This document shows positions 31,735 through 42,829 of a DNA stretch of 64,000 nt, in pieces. Each line of letters starts with the position of its first letter. Positions within the stretch are counted from its first letter, which is position 1. Made by a program: the position numbers and the translations under genes. Location: positions 1 through 64,000 of the forward strand of contig JAMZAV010003135.1 of assembly GCA_024449915.1 (NCBI GenBank). Reading direction: 5' to 3'. The stretch is from Sweltsa coloradensis. Its lineage: Eukaryota; Arthropoda; Insecta; Plecoptera; Chloroperlidae. Under the pieces are notes generated by a model, which worked only from the letters and a program-made list of their open reading frames with translations, searched no databases and was not told where the DNA came from.

Positions 31735-31998
31735 CCTTAGAATCAGCCATTCTCCGTCTTGGCGATTTAATTGTTGTTGTGGTTGTTCTCCTCTGGTTGT
31801 CTTTTGGATGCTGTGACGTCACGGCCGTGTCGTCAACGGCATCCATTGTGAGATTAGGTAGGGGTGATGTCATGTTGGGAGTGCTGCTCATGCTGTTGAC
31901 GTTGATGTCATTTGTCGTTGCAGCGGTGACCTCAGCAGATGTGAGAGGCGGCGCTGTTTTCTTGGAGTTTTCATTTGAGCTGTGTTTGAATTTTAAGC
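31735..31998 (-). CDS. Internal exon B, Ser/Thr-rich, phase 1-1
   Basis: Acceptor TTTGTTTCAG (- strand, 31999-32008) and donor GTAAGA (31734 down) bound a 264-bp exon open for 88 codons in phase 1-1. The product has Thr/Ser/Asn-rich text with NMT and NLT sequons, a TTTTT stretch and a basic end (PRRRM), with no membrane segment. It shares its start (GLKF) and a TSAEVTAAT...INVNS block with exon A, while the middle is largely different. A LINE sits 38 bp past the donor. Could belong to an extracellular mucin-like or immune-type protein; this is inference. Confidence 0.6.
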
Positions 31999-32011
31999 CT
32001 GAAACAAACAG

Positions 32012-32300
32012 GATGCGTACTACTATTATTGATGTCTTTTTCTAGAATGCAGCTAGTTTTGCACAGCTTTTACAAGCTACAAGATAAAAATAGTCAGAAG
32101 TATAAGTGAAATGATATTAGCAAAGAACACTACCCTTGTAAATCTGGGGGTCTGTACGATAATTCAGTATAATTCCCGAAAATGTTTTTTTCACTTAACA
32201 GTCTGTCATGTTTGAAAGCTACGATCATGGAGTCAGTACTATTAATTAAACTCCATGCTACGATAACCTGCCGTTTGGCGATCGATGGTCAATGTCAATG
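32012..32300. other. Intron flank conserved with exon A region
   Basis: Matches 20143-20400 with about ten substitutions by hand count over ~255 bp, far closer than the exons themselves. Noncoding, with no internal repeat. Confidence 0.75.
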
Positions 32301-32317
32301 ATCGATGGTCAATGTGA

Positions 32318-32840
32318 TACCAACTATTTCACATTCTTACTTAACATTTTGGTGCAAACCACAACCCGATAGGACAAATGATAGAGCTTCCAAATGATCC
32401 TGAATATACCTCTGCGTTTTGCGTCAAAGCCTGGTTTTCTCGAGCCTAGCCGACAGTCCAACTGTTTTAAATGTTAAATGTCCATTTTAAAACCGCTCCA
32501 TCATCAAATCCAGCTAATTTCACATACAGAACGTACCGCTTTTTGACCTTTTTTTCATCCAAAAAATCTGCATTTTTGGGAGGCTGTTCACAAAGGAAGA
32601 GCGCGTGTCTCTATCAAAACCAATTTTGAAATTTCAAATAATTGTCTTTTACACAAAATTGGGAAATTAGTCAAATTACTACAAATTAACTGTTTGGTGT
32701 CATATTTCACTTTCTTACTTAACATTTTGGTGCAAACCACAACCCAATAGGACAAAATGATAGAGCTTCCAAGTGATCCTGAATTTACATTTGCGTTCTG
32801 CGTCAAAGCCTGGTTTTCTCGAGCTTAGCCAACAGTCTTA
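32318..32840. repeat. Direct repeat pair, 145 bp, 379 bp apart
   Basis: 32318-32462 and 32697-32840 share TCTTACTTAACATTTTGGTG, AGAGCTTCCAA(A/G)TGATCCTGAA and GCGTCAAAGCCTGGTTTTC. The sequence between, and on to 33100 (with ACACACAGACAGACTCACAC), is noncoding. Looks like part of a dispersed repeat with decayed tandem structure. Confidence 0.75.
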
Positions 32841-33582
32841 AATAATTTCTACACATTGGCAGCCTATTTTTCAATTTATTATTTCTTGTAGGTTTAAATC
32901 ACAATGGATCTATCTGATTTTGTTAGCAGTTCTCAGTTAATTCGTACTGTATGTCTGTTTAAAATTTCAGCGCAATCTGTTCAGCGTTTCGGCTGATTTT
33001 CGATGTACACACACAGACAGACTCACACGTGCACACACTCACAGAATGAGCGCCGTTTAAGTTGAATGGAGACACTCAGTTAAAAAAAAAAAAAAAATCC
33101 GAGAACTACAAAATAAGCTTTTACATGAAATAAGATTTCTCGATTGTCAAACTCGATCAACTCCGGTGAGAAACCGCTTTTGTAACCTTTTTCCTGTTGA
33201 TGGCTTTTTCACGTACCAACTGTTACTAAAATATTACTTCAAAATAATTATAGAGTTCTTGTGCACAGAAATAAAGGGACACGTAGTCAGGAAAAACGAA
33301 AAAGAAAAGTTACAATAAATACGGTCAAAGGCGCCTAGCTAGAGTGTTTAGTCCCCGAGTCTTTCAATGACTTACCTGATCAGATTTTAAATTTTAAAAA
33401 CATTTCCGAGATCAAACAAGAAATAAAAATACATTTGACGTCTCAATTGACTGCTCCCCTAAATCTGTTGTGCTCAAAAATCTATCTATCTAAAAAAAAT
33501 CTATGTTTTAAAACACTTTTTTAGAAAAGAGTCTGTAGAGCCCAGTTTCACTTTTTTGACAACTATGCAAAATTTAAAACTA
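32841..33582. other. Spacer without genes
   Basis: Includes an A-run at about 33082-33097 and AT-rich DNA. Nothing recognised. Confidence 0.4.
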
Positions 33583-33759
33583 GGGAAACGCCAAAGTCGT
33601 TGATGGACGAGTTAGTGAGTCATGTCATGTGTTGAATACCCGGGAACATCCACTTTCCTCCCCTATACCTAAGGCTGGATCTTGCCCAGTATGTGGAATG
33701 TTCCCAGGTACTCAACACATGACTCGCTCGCTCGTCTAACAACGACTTTGGTGTTTCCC
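33583..33759. mobile_element. MITE family M, copy 2
   Basis: GGGAAACGCCAAAGTCGTTG at the left and CAACGACTTTGGTGTTTCCC at the right form long inverted arms that share the GACGAG, GAGTCATGTG and GTTGA words with copy 1. Total 177 bp, with a ~40-bp centre. TA precedes the left end, but the right flank is not TA. Confidence 0.8.
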
Positions 33760-35200
33760 TCGTCTAGTTTGCTAAGGCTAATGACATAATATAAGCTAAG
33801 CGCTAGACACACAGTATGGCCGAGGGGAGCGAGAGAATTTGAAGCTATTCTGAATAGGGAAAAACCAACCGCCGTCTAAATGTATCGTACAGCCATGATG
33901 CAAGTTGTTATTATTTGGGGTGATTGACTAATGGTTGATTTTTGTAACGGTAGTTGTTTAATTGCATTATTGCATAATTAGAGTAGTGTCGATTTTACGC
34001 TATACAGTTACATGTTCATAGTAGCTTGCCACTCGCTACTTTTTATATTTTCAAAAGTAGCACGATACTTAACAACAATGACTATTACCAAGAGAGTAGG
34101 AGGTGGGGGATGGGGCGGTTAGGCTAACTTAAAAACATGGTTTATCAGAACTTATTTATTATTTACTTAAATAAAGTAAGTTACAATTACAAAAATTATT
34201 ATTTTCAATTTTCAAACCCGATAACAAAACCTTCACCACTACCTTTATAATAACAATGCACATACAAACACATAAAGTCAGTTCACTCCTCACTAACAGA
34301 AGTGCTTCGTCACATGGTAAGCAACTGAGCCCAATAGTAAAAGAAATATTGCAAACATTATAAATATAAAAAATAAAAAATCAGTTACTCCTCACTTATA
34401 AAAGTGCTTCATTTATTTTATTTATTTATTTTATTTATTTATTTAACGTCTATCCTATTCAGTTATAAAAACTGATTTACAAAGGAGGACAACTAAATAA
34501 ATCTAATTACATAGATGCAGACAAACAATGAACTACATTTAAGTAAATATTTGAAATAGTAATATTACAACAATGCATTAAATATTCAACAAAATTGATA
34601 ACAAATAAAAAGGATATTAAATGCAATTAATGAATGAATCGAATATATAAAAAAGGGGGTGGGGAAAGAAAAGAAAAGAAAAAAGAAAAGAAAAGAAAAA
34701 GAAAACAAAAGAAAAAAGGAAAGGAAAAAAAAGAAAAAAAAGAAAGAAAAGAAAAAAGAAGAAAAAATAAAAACATAAAAAAAAAACGAAAAGAAACATT
34801 GTTAGGTACTGAGCCCAATAGTAGAAGGAATATTGCAAACAAGAAGAATTATTAATACATGTAAAAAAAAATAAAAAAAAATAAAGAGGATTGCTTCTAC
34901 CCATTATCAACACAGAGTCTGAATATTGCAGTCAGGATTGTCTATCTATTTTTAAGTTTTAATTTTAATTTCAATTGACCAGCATTGGGCCTTATTTGAA
35001 GAAGAAATGGTTAATGGCAATTTACGGTTTATTGTGCCACGTTGTTTGTGGCGTTGGTGGCGAAGTTTTTTTCTTTCGTACTACGGGAGGGGTGGCTGTT
35101 TTGCATCTGGTTGTTGGGAGAGGTAGCAATGGGAAGGGGTTGGTTGAAGAGTGATGGAAGAGGAACGGTTTGTTGATGAGAGGAGGTCTAAGAAAGGTAT
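33760..35200. other. Spacer with repeat D and purine-rich microsatellite
   Basis: 34410-34620 is repeat D (see 14700-14890), with a TTTA/TTTATT run at its start. 34660-34800 is an A/G-only track of GAAAA units, which produces long meaningless Lys- or Phe-rich frames. No gene supported in 33760-34400 or 34900-35200. Confidence 0.6.
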
Positions 35201-35204
35201 GTTG

Positions 35205-36245
35205 GGTGGTGGGTTGTGGTAAGGTGGAGTAGGAAAGTGTGTGTTGACGGGAGGTGTTGAACTAGAGTGTCTATTGGGTGGTTGGTTGATGTAAGGTGGA
35301 TTAGGAAAGTGTGTGTTGACGGGAGGTGTTGAACTAGAGTGTCTATTGGGTGGTTGGTTGATGTAAGGTGGATTAGGAAAGTGTGTGTTGACGGGAGGTG
35401 TTGAACTAGAGTGTCTATTGGGTGGTTGGTTGATGTAAGGTGGATTAGGAAAGTGTGTGTTGACGGGAGGTGTTGAACTAGAGTGTCTATTGGGTGGTTG
35501 GTTGATGTAAGGTGGATTAGGAAAGTGTGTGTTGACGGGAGGTGTTGAACTAGAGTGTCTATTGGGTGGTTGGTTGATGTAAGGTGGATAAGGAAAGTGG
35601 TGTGTTGACGGGAGGTGTTGAACTAGAGTGTCTATTGGGTGGTTGGTTGATGTAAGGTGGATTAGGAAAGTGTGTGTTGACGGGAGGTGTTGAACTAGAG
35701 TGTCTATTGGGTGGGTGGTTGATGTAAGTGGATTAGGAAAGGTGTGTTTGACGGGAGGTGTTGAACTAGAGTGTCTATTGGGTGGTTGGTTGATGTAAGG
35801 TGGATTAGGAAAGTGTGTGTTGACGGGAGGTGTTGAACTAGAGTGTCTATTGGGTGGTTGGTTGATGTAAGGTGGACTAGGAAAGTGTGTGTTGACGGGA
35901 GGGTTGAACTAGAGAGTCTATTGGGTGGTTGGCTGATGTAAGGTGGATTAGGAAAGTGTGTGTTGACGGGAGGTGTTGAACTAGAGTGTCTATTGGGTGG
36001 TTGGTTGATGTAAGGTGGATTAGGAAAGTGTGTGTTGACGGGAGGTGTTGAACTAGAGTGTCTATTGGGTGGTTGGTTGATGTAAGGTGGATAGGAAAGT
36101 GTGTGTTGACGGGAGGTGTTGAACTAGAGTGTCTATTGGGTGGTTGGTTGATGTAAGGTGGATTAGGAAAGTGTGTGTTGACGGGAGGTGTTGAACTAGA
36201 GTGTCTATTGGGTGGTTGGTTGATGTAAGGTGGATAGGAAAGTGT
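35205..36245 (-). repeat. 72-bp minisatellite, about 14 copies
   Basis: Units run GTTGGTTGATGTAAGGTGGA, then TTAGGAAAGTGTGTGTTGAC, then GGGAGGTGTTGAACTAGAGT, then GTCTATTGGGTG. 72 is a multiple of three and the - strand encodes a 24-residue repeat (HLTSTNHPIDTLVQHLPSTH...). Most units are identical. A few carry single-base indels (near 35586, 35710, 35900, 36086, 36231) that break the frame. It continues in frame from the ORF at 36643. Confidence 0.92.
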
Positions 36246-36643
36246 GTGTTTGGTGGTGGAATGATGAAAGGAGTTGTCGGATTGAATCTGGTTGGTAATT
36301 GGTTAACTGGTGGATGAGAGGGAACGGGGCTGTTGGTGGGTTGGTTAGTATTACGGAAGTTATTGAAGGGGGACGTGAAGGGAGGGGGAAGGTTGTAATT
36401 TATGTTTTGGTGTAGGGGTCTTTCGTATGGTTTGATTCTTTGGTTGATGGGCTGAGGGTTGTTGTTTTGTGGTTTCTCGTGGATACGCACATATTCTTGT
36501 CTTTCGGACGTTCCCGGCTCGGCCGTCCTCGGAGATTCCGTAGCGATTTCTTTCACACGTTTTTGATCTAATAACAAAATAAAATGTTCTGATTTTCTTT
36601 TGTCGATGAGTTTGGAAATGTTATAATGTCCTCTCACAAACAT
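36062..36643 (-). CDS. Pro/Asn-rich ORF running into the minisatellite
   Basis: 193 codons. The N-terminus (FVRGHYNISKLIDKRKSEHF, then a charged stretch to about residue 50) looks like ordinary protein. It is followed by a Pro/Asn/Gln-rich low-complexity region (NNNPQPINQ, LPPPFTSPFNNFR) and then the 24-residue repeats. The frame is lost inside the array. No splice sites were fixed. It could be an exon of a repetitive secreted protein or the ORF1-like gene of a retroelement. Family not recognised. Confidence 0.4.
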   Translation of the reverse strand: MFVRGHYNISKLIDKRKSEHFILLLDQKRVKEIATESPRTAEPGTSERQEYVRIHEKPQNNNPQPINQRIKPYERPLHQNINYNLPPPFTSPFNNFRNTNQPTNSPVPSHPPVNQLPTRFNPTTPFIIPPPNTHFPIHLTSTNHPIDTLVQHLPSTHTFLIHLTSTNHPIDTLVQHLPSTHTFLSTLHQPTTQ

Positions 36644-36647
36644 CAGC

Positions 36648-36885
36648 TAGTATGTAGGGGAGTATACTTCCCGAAACTACAGACGAGCTCTGGTAATCGT
36701 TGTCGAAGACCATCCCCCTTCCCTTGACGACCTCCCCGACGACGAAGACAATGACAACACGAACCATGACAAAGACGATGACGACCACGACGTGATAACC
36801 TCTTTTTCCTGCCCCTACCCGTGGCTGGTTCTGACCAGCAAGGGCCGCTCCTCCCCACATCCCCTAGGCTACAGTGGCGCATTAT
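36648..36885 (+). repeat. Family E retroposon, divergent copy
   Basis: Keeps GGGGAGTATACTTCCCGAAAC, the (GACGA)-rich core and GTGGCTGGTTCTGACCAGCA, but has a different 3' end (GGCTACAGTGGCGC). An old or subfamily copy. Overlapping - strand ORFs are shadows. Confidence 0.7.
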
Positions 36886-37950
36886 GACCTAACGGTTGAC
36901 GCGCTCTTAATCCAAATAAACTACACAAAACATAAAATAAAATATGGTAAATTATGATTTATGAAGCTGTCTGGCCGAACTTTTAGTTGCGTATTTTAGA
37001 ATCATTTTTCCCCACCCTAACTATAAATGGAACTACACAACTAATTTGATGGTTTTAAAATTGGGTTGCTTTATTTTTCAATTCAAATATTATTCGATTT
37101 CTTGTACATGGTCAAACCAAGTGGCAAACCAAGCTACATCTGAGCTGATCTGGGCAGGGATGGGGTAACTTACTACACGCCTCTGTCCCTCTCTCTCTCC
37201 CCCCCCCCCCCCCCCCAATAAAGATTTTCACGCGTGCTTATTTTTAATTGACGGTTAATATGGTCGTTAGCCGCGTAGGAAGGGTTGCCGTTGGGAGGGG
37301 TATAAGAATATAAGAAAAGGGGAAAATTCTCCCCAGCATTTCTTCCCATGACCCCCCCCCCCCCCCTTATGAATGTTAAGTATCGGCTACAACTGAGAAG
37401 TAAAACTAGTAGCAGTCGAACACCAAGGGCCTTATGTTGATGCTAGGTTTTGGTGACTTGTCGCTAGTTGGAAAGATGCAGAAGCAAAAAAATGCTAGTC
37501 TGCCTAGTCAAGCTCATAATTTGGTCTTATTCAGTGGTGTAGGAATATTCCGGGCAGCCCGGGCGAAGCCCGGGGGCCCGGTTTCGAGACAAGCTTGAGT
37601 TCGAAAGACCTGAGTATGACCTGAGTTTCGGAACCGGGCCCCGGACACTGAATAAAAAAATACAAAACAAGTAAAAATAAATTTTGAAATAAAAATTTAT
37701 AAAGTGTAAGTTAGGAAGGATGAAAATTGGTAGTTATCTTGACCTTGTCCCTACCACATGGGGGCCTCCCTAGCCGTCACTCTGGTGGCCAACAGTCATT
37801 CCTTGATGAATACATCCCGCAGTCCCCACCCTCAAACCCCTCTAGAATACGACATGTCCATACTTTTAGTCAGTTTTTTATTCTCTCTTGCTAGTCACGG
37901 TCGTCGCAAAAGCGCTGATTTTCTATTTTAAAAAGAAGTAATGTGGATGG
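36886..37950. other. Spacer with two C-runs and a GC hairpin repeat
   Basis: C-runs of 18 (37199-37216) and 15 (37352-37366). 37545-37600 contains CCCGGGCGAAGCCCGGG, a strong hairpin similar in style to those at 18530-18600 and 42555-42590. No gene seen. Confidence 0.6.
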
Positions 37951-37954
37951 TAAC

Positions 37955-38200
37955 TTGTCGTCGTCGGGGAACCCCTTCCCTTTGACTACCTCCCCGACGG
38001 CGACGACAAAGACAACACGGACGGATGATGACGGAGACGACCACGACGTGGGGGAACCCCTGCCCTCCCCATATGCTTGTGGCTGGTTCTGACCAGCACA
38101 GGGCTGTCCACCCCTTGTCCCCCCGCGTCATCCCTTACGTCCCTCCCTTCGTCTCGATTAGCCAAGTTGCATAAATATGAGACGTAAAGCAATATCCAAT
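37955..38200 (+). repeat. Family E retroposon, 5'-truncated copy
   Basis: Begins at GTCGTCGTCGGGGAACCCC and runs to GCAATATCCAATCAATT. One unit of the core is missing (ACGGATGATGACGGAG). - strand ORFs are shadows. Confidence 0.85.
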
Positions 38201-38398
38201 CAATTGACCGATAATAAGATTTTCCTTTTTAAAAACTAAAGAAACCTGTTGAAAGATATTTAAATAATCAATCAGAAAATGAACCATGATGAAAAATTTA
38301 TAAGATTTCAATTGATTTAGCAACCCCTTAGCAGTGACAGCATTATTGTTATTTTCATTTCCAGGATGTCCAGGATGGAGGAATGTAGCATCATTATT

Positions 38399-39240
38399 TC
38401 ATGTTTTGTTGAATGTTGAAATTCCAGATGTCAAGAGTGGATTTTTGTTTCCAAACACCTTGTCTGGGGGTATAAAGTATGCTCCTCTGCCTGTATTCTT
38501 CCTATTTTTATGAACCTTCTTCTTCTCGCGGCTATTCATAGTGTCGAACCAGCTTCTTAGTTTCCTTAAAACCCATGCTGTAATCAAGGCTTTCTTACTC
38601 ATTAATTTCAACTTCACAAGAGTTTCCTGGGTTGATAAGGTGTGTTCAAAAAATAACTGAGCGGCCATCAACACCTTAATTTTTTCAAATTGGTTTGGGT
38701 CCAAATACCAATCAGTTTTGGGTACAATTTCCAATTTTTATTATTTTGGATTTGGACTAGCTCCTTCAGATATTTAACGTCTACTTTGTTGTCGGTCAGT
38801 TTTTCCGATTTAGGAGTGTCTTCAGGAATAGTATCTGATGAGTGGGCAGAGCTTGTGTCAAGTTCTTCAAAAGGTGCGGAGCATCAGCAAACATGTATAG
38901 TTTCTGGTCCTCGTTGACTGGATGAACTATATCGAACTCTTTCTTTCTCTCAGCCTCGGACATTGTAGCCAGCTTCATGAATGGCAGCAACTGCTTCTTT
39001 AACTAAACTGGCTAAAGCATCGTCGTCGTGTTTTTAGTTGAGTAAGTGGTGCCCAATTACCTGCTTCCGATTGCTGCTAAGCCCCCTTGTCATCACCACT
39101 ACCACAAGTAACTGAGATGCTTCTTCTGTCATTTTACTGTTGTTGTCTATTGTGCAGTTGCCATCGTATTTAAGCATGCCTGGCATTAGCTCTAGTCCTT
39201 TTGATATTTCCATTTCGTCAATCATCATGATGCATTCTTT
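38399..39240 (-). pseudogene. P-element/THAP9-like transposase remnant
   Basis: Three collinear - strand frames: 39228-39034 (IDEMEISKGLELMPGMLKYD and then RGLSSNRKQVIGHHLL, the catalytic-core start), 38990-38796 (HPVNEDQKLYMFADAPHLLKNL, the GTP/DPPHLLK-like region), and 38734-38399 (DPNQFEKIKVLMAAQLFFEHTLS, then a C-terminal helical part). Order and motifs fit P-superfamily transposases (DDE/RNase H-like fold). THAP zinc finger and terminal repeats were not found. Frameshifts separate the parts, so it is inactive. Confidence 0.7.
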
Positions 39241-39329
39241 TTCGTATAACTGAGATTTGACTGTACATAGAATGTTGTGTATGTGTTTTTTATTACATAT
39301 GAACCAGTTCGTCTGGGAAGCAGGGGTGG

Positions 39330-39390
39330 GGGGGCACTGATAACTTTACTGTTGTGTGCCCTAAAACCCCAATAACTAACTAACTATTCT
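39330..39390 (+). repeat. I-type LINE 3' tail fragment
   Basis: GGGCACTGATAACTTTACTG...TGTGTGCCC followed by TAACTAACTAACTA, same hairpin and tail as at 18127-18186. Confidence 0.7.
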
Positions 39391-40089
39391 AGCCCATGCC
39401 AAAGAGTTCATGTTTTTGTCGACGTCATGTCCCACAGACAAGGCTAGTTCTCGACACGGATTTATGGGTAAAACTCGCAAGCGACAAGCAAAAAAGTTGA
39501 ACCAGGTCTAGTCTGGCTCACCTCGAGACTGACCAAATCGCAACCGCCACTGTACCGGCAACACAGTTCTCTGATTGGCTGTGCTTGTCGCGTCGCATCA
39601 AAAGCGAATCAGTTAACGAACCTTTAAGCTATTTTACGCACCTTTAAGCTATTTTACGCTGCAACATTAAGTTTATGTTGAACCCATTCTCCTTTATTTT
39701 TTGCGTTTATGGTACCATCTTAAATTCGTTTTCGTAACCCAAATTACAAACATTGGTACAAGGTTGGTGGAATGTGAAATTCACATTTATGTTGAAGTAT
39801 TTGGAGTACGTTGTCCCTTAAGTCCCTTAAGTTCATTTCCTGTCAGACTTATATAGTATTCAATAAATAACTTGTACAAAGCTTACGAAGTTAGCTGGAG
39901 ATTTGTAAAATAGTAATGAAGTGTATTTTCGAACATAATGCCCTTGTTTATGTGGCAAGGATTTGCAGTGCTCCTGTAAGGTCCAAACATCCGGAGCTTT
40001 TTGTTTGGCCTCGAATCGTGTCTAACTTTCATAACACCTGTTTAGGCCGAGATGCCTATACCGAGATTTTAAGTGGACTGTAATTATTA
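39391..40089. other. Spacer without recognised genes
   Basis: Includes a short direct doubling, TTTAAGCTATTTTACGC, at about 39625 and 39642. Nothing else supported. Confidence 0.4.
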
Positions 40090-40690
40090 GTTTTTTTTAT
40101 AGAGCAAAGAGAACAAGGAAGAAATATAGGAAATAAATGCACAAGAGAACTTAAATGAAAGCGCAGATACTTCCTGAGATGGGCTGCCCACGACGTCGTG
40201 TGGTTCAGATGTTGGCGAACTTTCTTGTGACGTGGCGTCGCGACGTCAGTGAAACAGACGTCGTGGGGAAAATAGGAAAGGGTAAATAGCGCTGGCCAGT
40301 TGGAAGAGTAGAGAAGAGAAACGGAAAAATTGTTCAGAGAACTTAATATCGCAGCAATGGCGAAAACTGCACTCAGAAAACAGTGCAGGGAGTACGAGAG
40401 GATTGGTTACGCCCATGTATGGGCGAGAACTAGATAACAAGAGAGTGACCTACGAGAATGACAGACCGTCGTGAACTTAACTAAATATGAATGATATGCG
40501 AGTACAAACGGAAGATAAACAGAAAACGAACGTGATTGGCTGACCAAATCACATGACAAAACCGGGCAAAACCACTTTAGTAAAAAAAATGAAAAATGAA
40601 AAGAAGAAAAGTTAAATACAATGAAACTAGCACTAAATAAAGCGACGAAAATACAAAAAATATAATCGGCGCGAACATAACCGCCCACCT
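40090..40690 (-). repeat. Probable 3' LTR/3' UTR of BEL/Pao element
   Basis: Downstream of the BEL pol stop, the - strand shows GGTGGGCGGTTATGTTCGCG near 40690, the style in which BEL LTRs begin, and AT-rich DNA with an A-run near 40090. There is no second LTR in the window to prove the borders. Confidence 0.4.
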
Positions 40691-40768
40691 AAAATGAATA
40701 CATTTTAAGTAGACACAAGAGAGAAGAACTAAAACTACAAATAAAAAAACAAGTCCGACACGAAAAAA

Positions 40769-42510
40769 CTAAGGGGGTGGGAGGGTAACCAATTTGTTTA
40801 CCGGACGGGTAAACACTCCCTTAGTAGTACGGACAGAAACCACTCTAACTGTGCTGTCCTTGCTGGGGCACAGTTGTACTATTCGGCCGATGGGCCACGA
40901 TAGAGGAGTACAAGAGGGTTCCAAAACGAAAACCACGTCGCCAAGCATGAGATAAGGACACGCGCGAATCCACTTTCCTCTTTGAATTTGAGTACGCAAA
41001 TACTCAGTAGACCTGCGAGTCCAGAACGTTTGGTGCAATTGACGGACACGATGCCAGCGAGAGAGGGACGACGCATCGGCGGGCCAAGCGTGTTCTGGAG
41101 GCGCTAAGAGAGTGGTGCCAATTAGCAGGTGGGCGGGGCTAAGATAGTCGGGGCCTTCGGCGGGGTCAAATGATGTGGCACAGAGGGGGCGACTGTTTAG
41201 CACGGCTTCAATACGCGCGAAGAGGATGGCAAACTCTTCAAAGGTGTGAGGGGTGTCCTTGATCAGGCGACAGAGCAGTAACTTTGCGGATTTAACCCCG
41301 ACTTCCCAGAGGCCTCCGAAGTTGGGGGCGTAGGGAGGGTTAAAATGCCACTGAACGGCGCGGTGGGCGAGCGCATTAGAAATAGATGTCTCGGACAGAG
41401 CGAGGAAGGCATGAATCTCGCGGAGAGTACGGGCAGCACCGACGTAATTACGACCACAGTCGGAATATATGTGAGCTGGAAGGCCACGACGAGCAAGAAA
41501 GCAATCTAAACAAGCCAGGGATGCTTCCGTGGATAGATCGGAAACCATCTCCAAATGGACAGCTTAGTAGCTATGCAAATGAAAAGACATAGGTATCCTT
41601 TGGTGATGGGGGCGTTTCGACGAGTACTCGTTTTCACAGAAAAAGGTCCTGCATAATCAGTGCCGACGTTGAGAAAAGCGCGGGAGGGCTGAGCGCGAGA
41701 AGCGGGGAGATCAGCCATGAGAGGCTGAACAGGTTTGGCGCGACATTTGTAACACGTTAAGCAACGTCGAATACGTTGTCGGAGTAGACCTCGGAGACAC
41801 ATAATCCAGTAGTGTTGCTGGATGAGGGCTTGCACAGTGCGGGTGCCAGAGTGTAATGAAATGCGATGAAACTCGTCACACAAGAGTGAGGAAAGATGCG
41901 CCTCTTTGGGAAGCAAGAGGGTGTGACAAGCTTCTTCAGGGAGCAAGGAGTTGTGTAACCTGCCGCCCACCCTGAGAAACCTGCGGGGGTCGATGAACGG
42001 CTTGAGAGTGGAGAGACGAGAAGACACAGCGGTGTGGTTGACAAGACGTTTAAGCTCGTCAGCGTAGTAATGCTTCTGAGTGAGCAGCACAAACAAATTC
42101 ATTGCGTCATCAAGCTCAGACGGAAGGAGCGGCCCGGTGGGCAACGGAAGGCTTGCGCGGCGGGCGAGAAGAATTCTTGAGAAACGCACCACATGGCTGA
42201 ACACGCGCTTCGCTTTCAAGAGCGTAGAAAAGCTTTGCAGCTTAACAAGCAAGGGATCAACGACGGGGTCATGAATGATCAAGACAGTAGGGGACGGTTT
42301 GAGCTCGGGCACGTCGTGGGTGGGGTCGAACGAGGTGACTACAGAGGGCCACGTGGAAGGGGGAGAACGCATGAACGGGGACCCATTGAGCCACAAAGGG
42401 TGCCCTAACAGTTCTAAGGGGAGCTTGGTTCTCTTCAGAGCGCACATGTGCCCAGCTGGTAGGAGAGTTGCTTTCGAGAATTTCGACTGCCCGATCAGTA
42501 GGGTTACCAA
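40769..42510 (-). pseudogene. BEL/Pao Pol, integrase half
   Basis: Two frames joined by one frameshift near 41550. The first (42510-41506) has the RNase H-integrase connector (LLGHPLWLNG), the H2C2 zinc-binding region (GGRLHNSLLPEE...HSGTRTVQALIQQHYWI...CLTCYKCRA) and GTDYAGPF. The second (41554-40769) has the catalytic core: VSDLSTEA, YSDCGRNYVGA (SDNG in most relatives, here SDCG), and NFGGLWEVGVKSAK with the catalytic Glu, then a C-terminal DUF5641-like domain (GDVVFVLE, WPIGRIVQL). 5' truncated at 42510, with protease and RT absent. Only one frameshift, so moderately young. Confidence 0.9.
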
Positions 42511-42519
42511 CTTGGGTCA

Positions 42520-42660
42520 ACTAGAATTCCGGACAAATCTCGAATTTAAGTGGACACACAAGGGGTCTGGGGCAAAGCCCCAGCCGCCGGATGCGAAAAC
42601 CTTTTGGACCCTTTTAACCTTCAAAACAGCCGGATACGTAATTTAAAGATTCAATGACTT
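42520..42660. repeat. GC hairpin repeat at BEL 5' breakpoint
   Basis: GTCTGGGGCAAAGCCCCAG at about 42568-42586 is a near-perfect hairpin. It belongs to the same visual class as those at 18.5 and 37.5 kb and marks the truncation point of the BEL element. Confidence 0.5.
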
Positions 42661-42829
42661 AAATATATCCAAGTTTTAATTCTTCTTTTTGGGAGGCGAA
42701 TTGCCTACCAGTTCCATTTCACGATGCAACAATCCGACAGAAAGCACAGGAAAATCGCTCACTGTACGTTCAGTGCTGACACGTCTGGCCACGGTCGCTA
42801 AACAAACGGACTAATACTAAACTGAAATC

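Noticed and set aside
34617..34913. Long Phe-rich (-) and Lys-rich (+) ORFs
   Set aside because: They are products of the A/G-only microsatellite at 34660-34800.
42080..42646. Several + strand ORFs of 64-123 codons
   Set aside because: Shadows of the BEL/Pao pol frame on the - strand.
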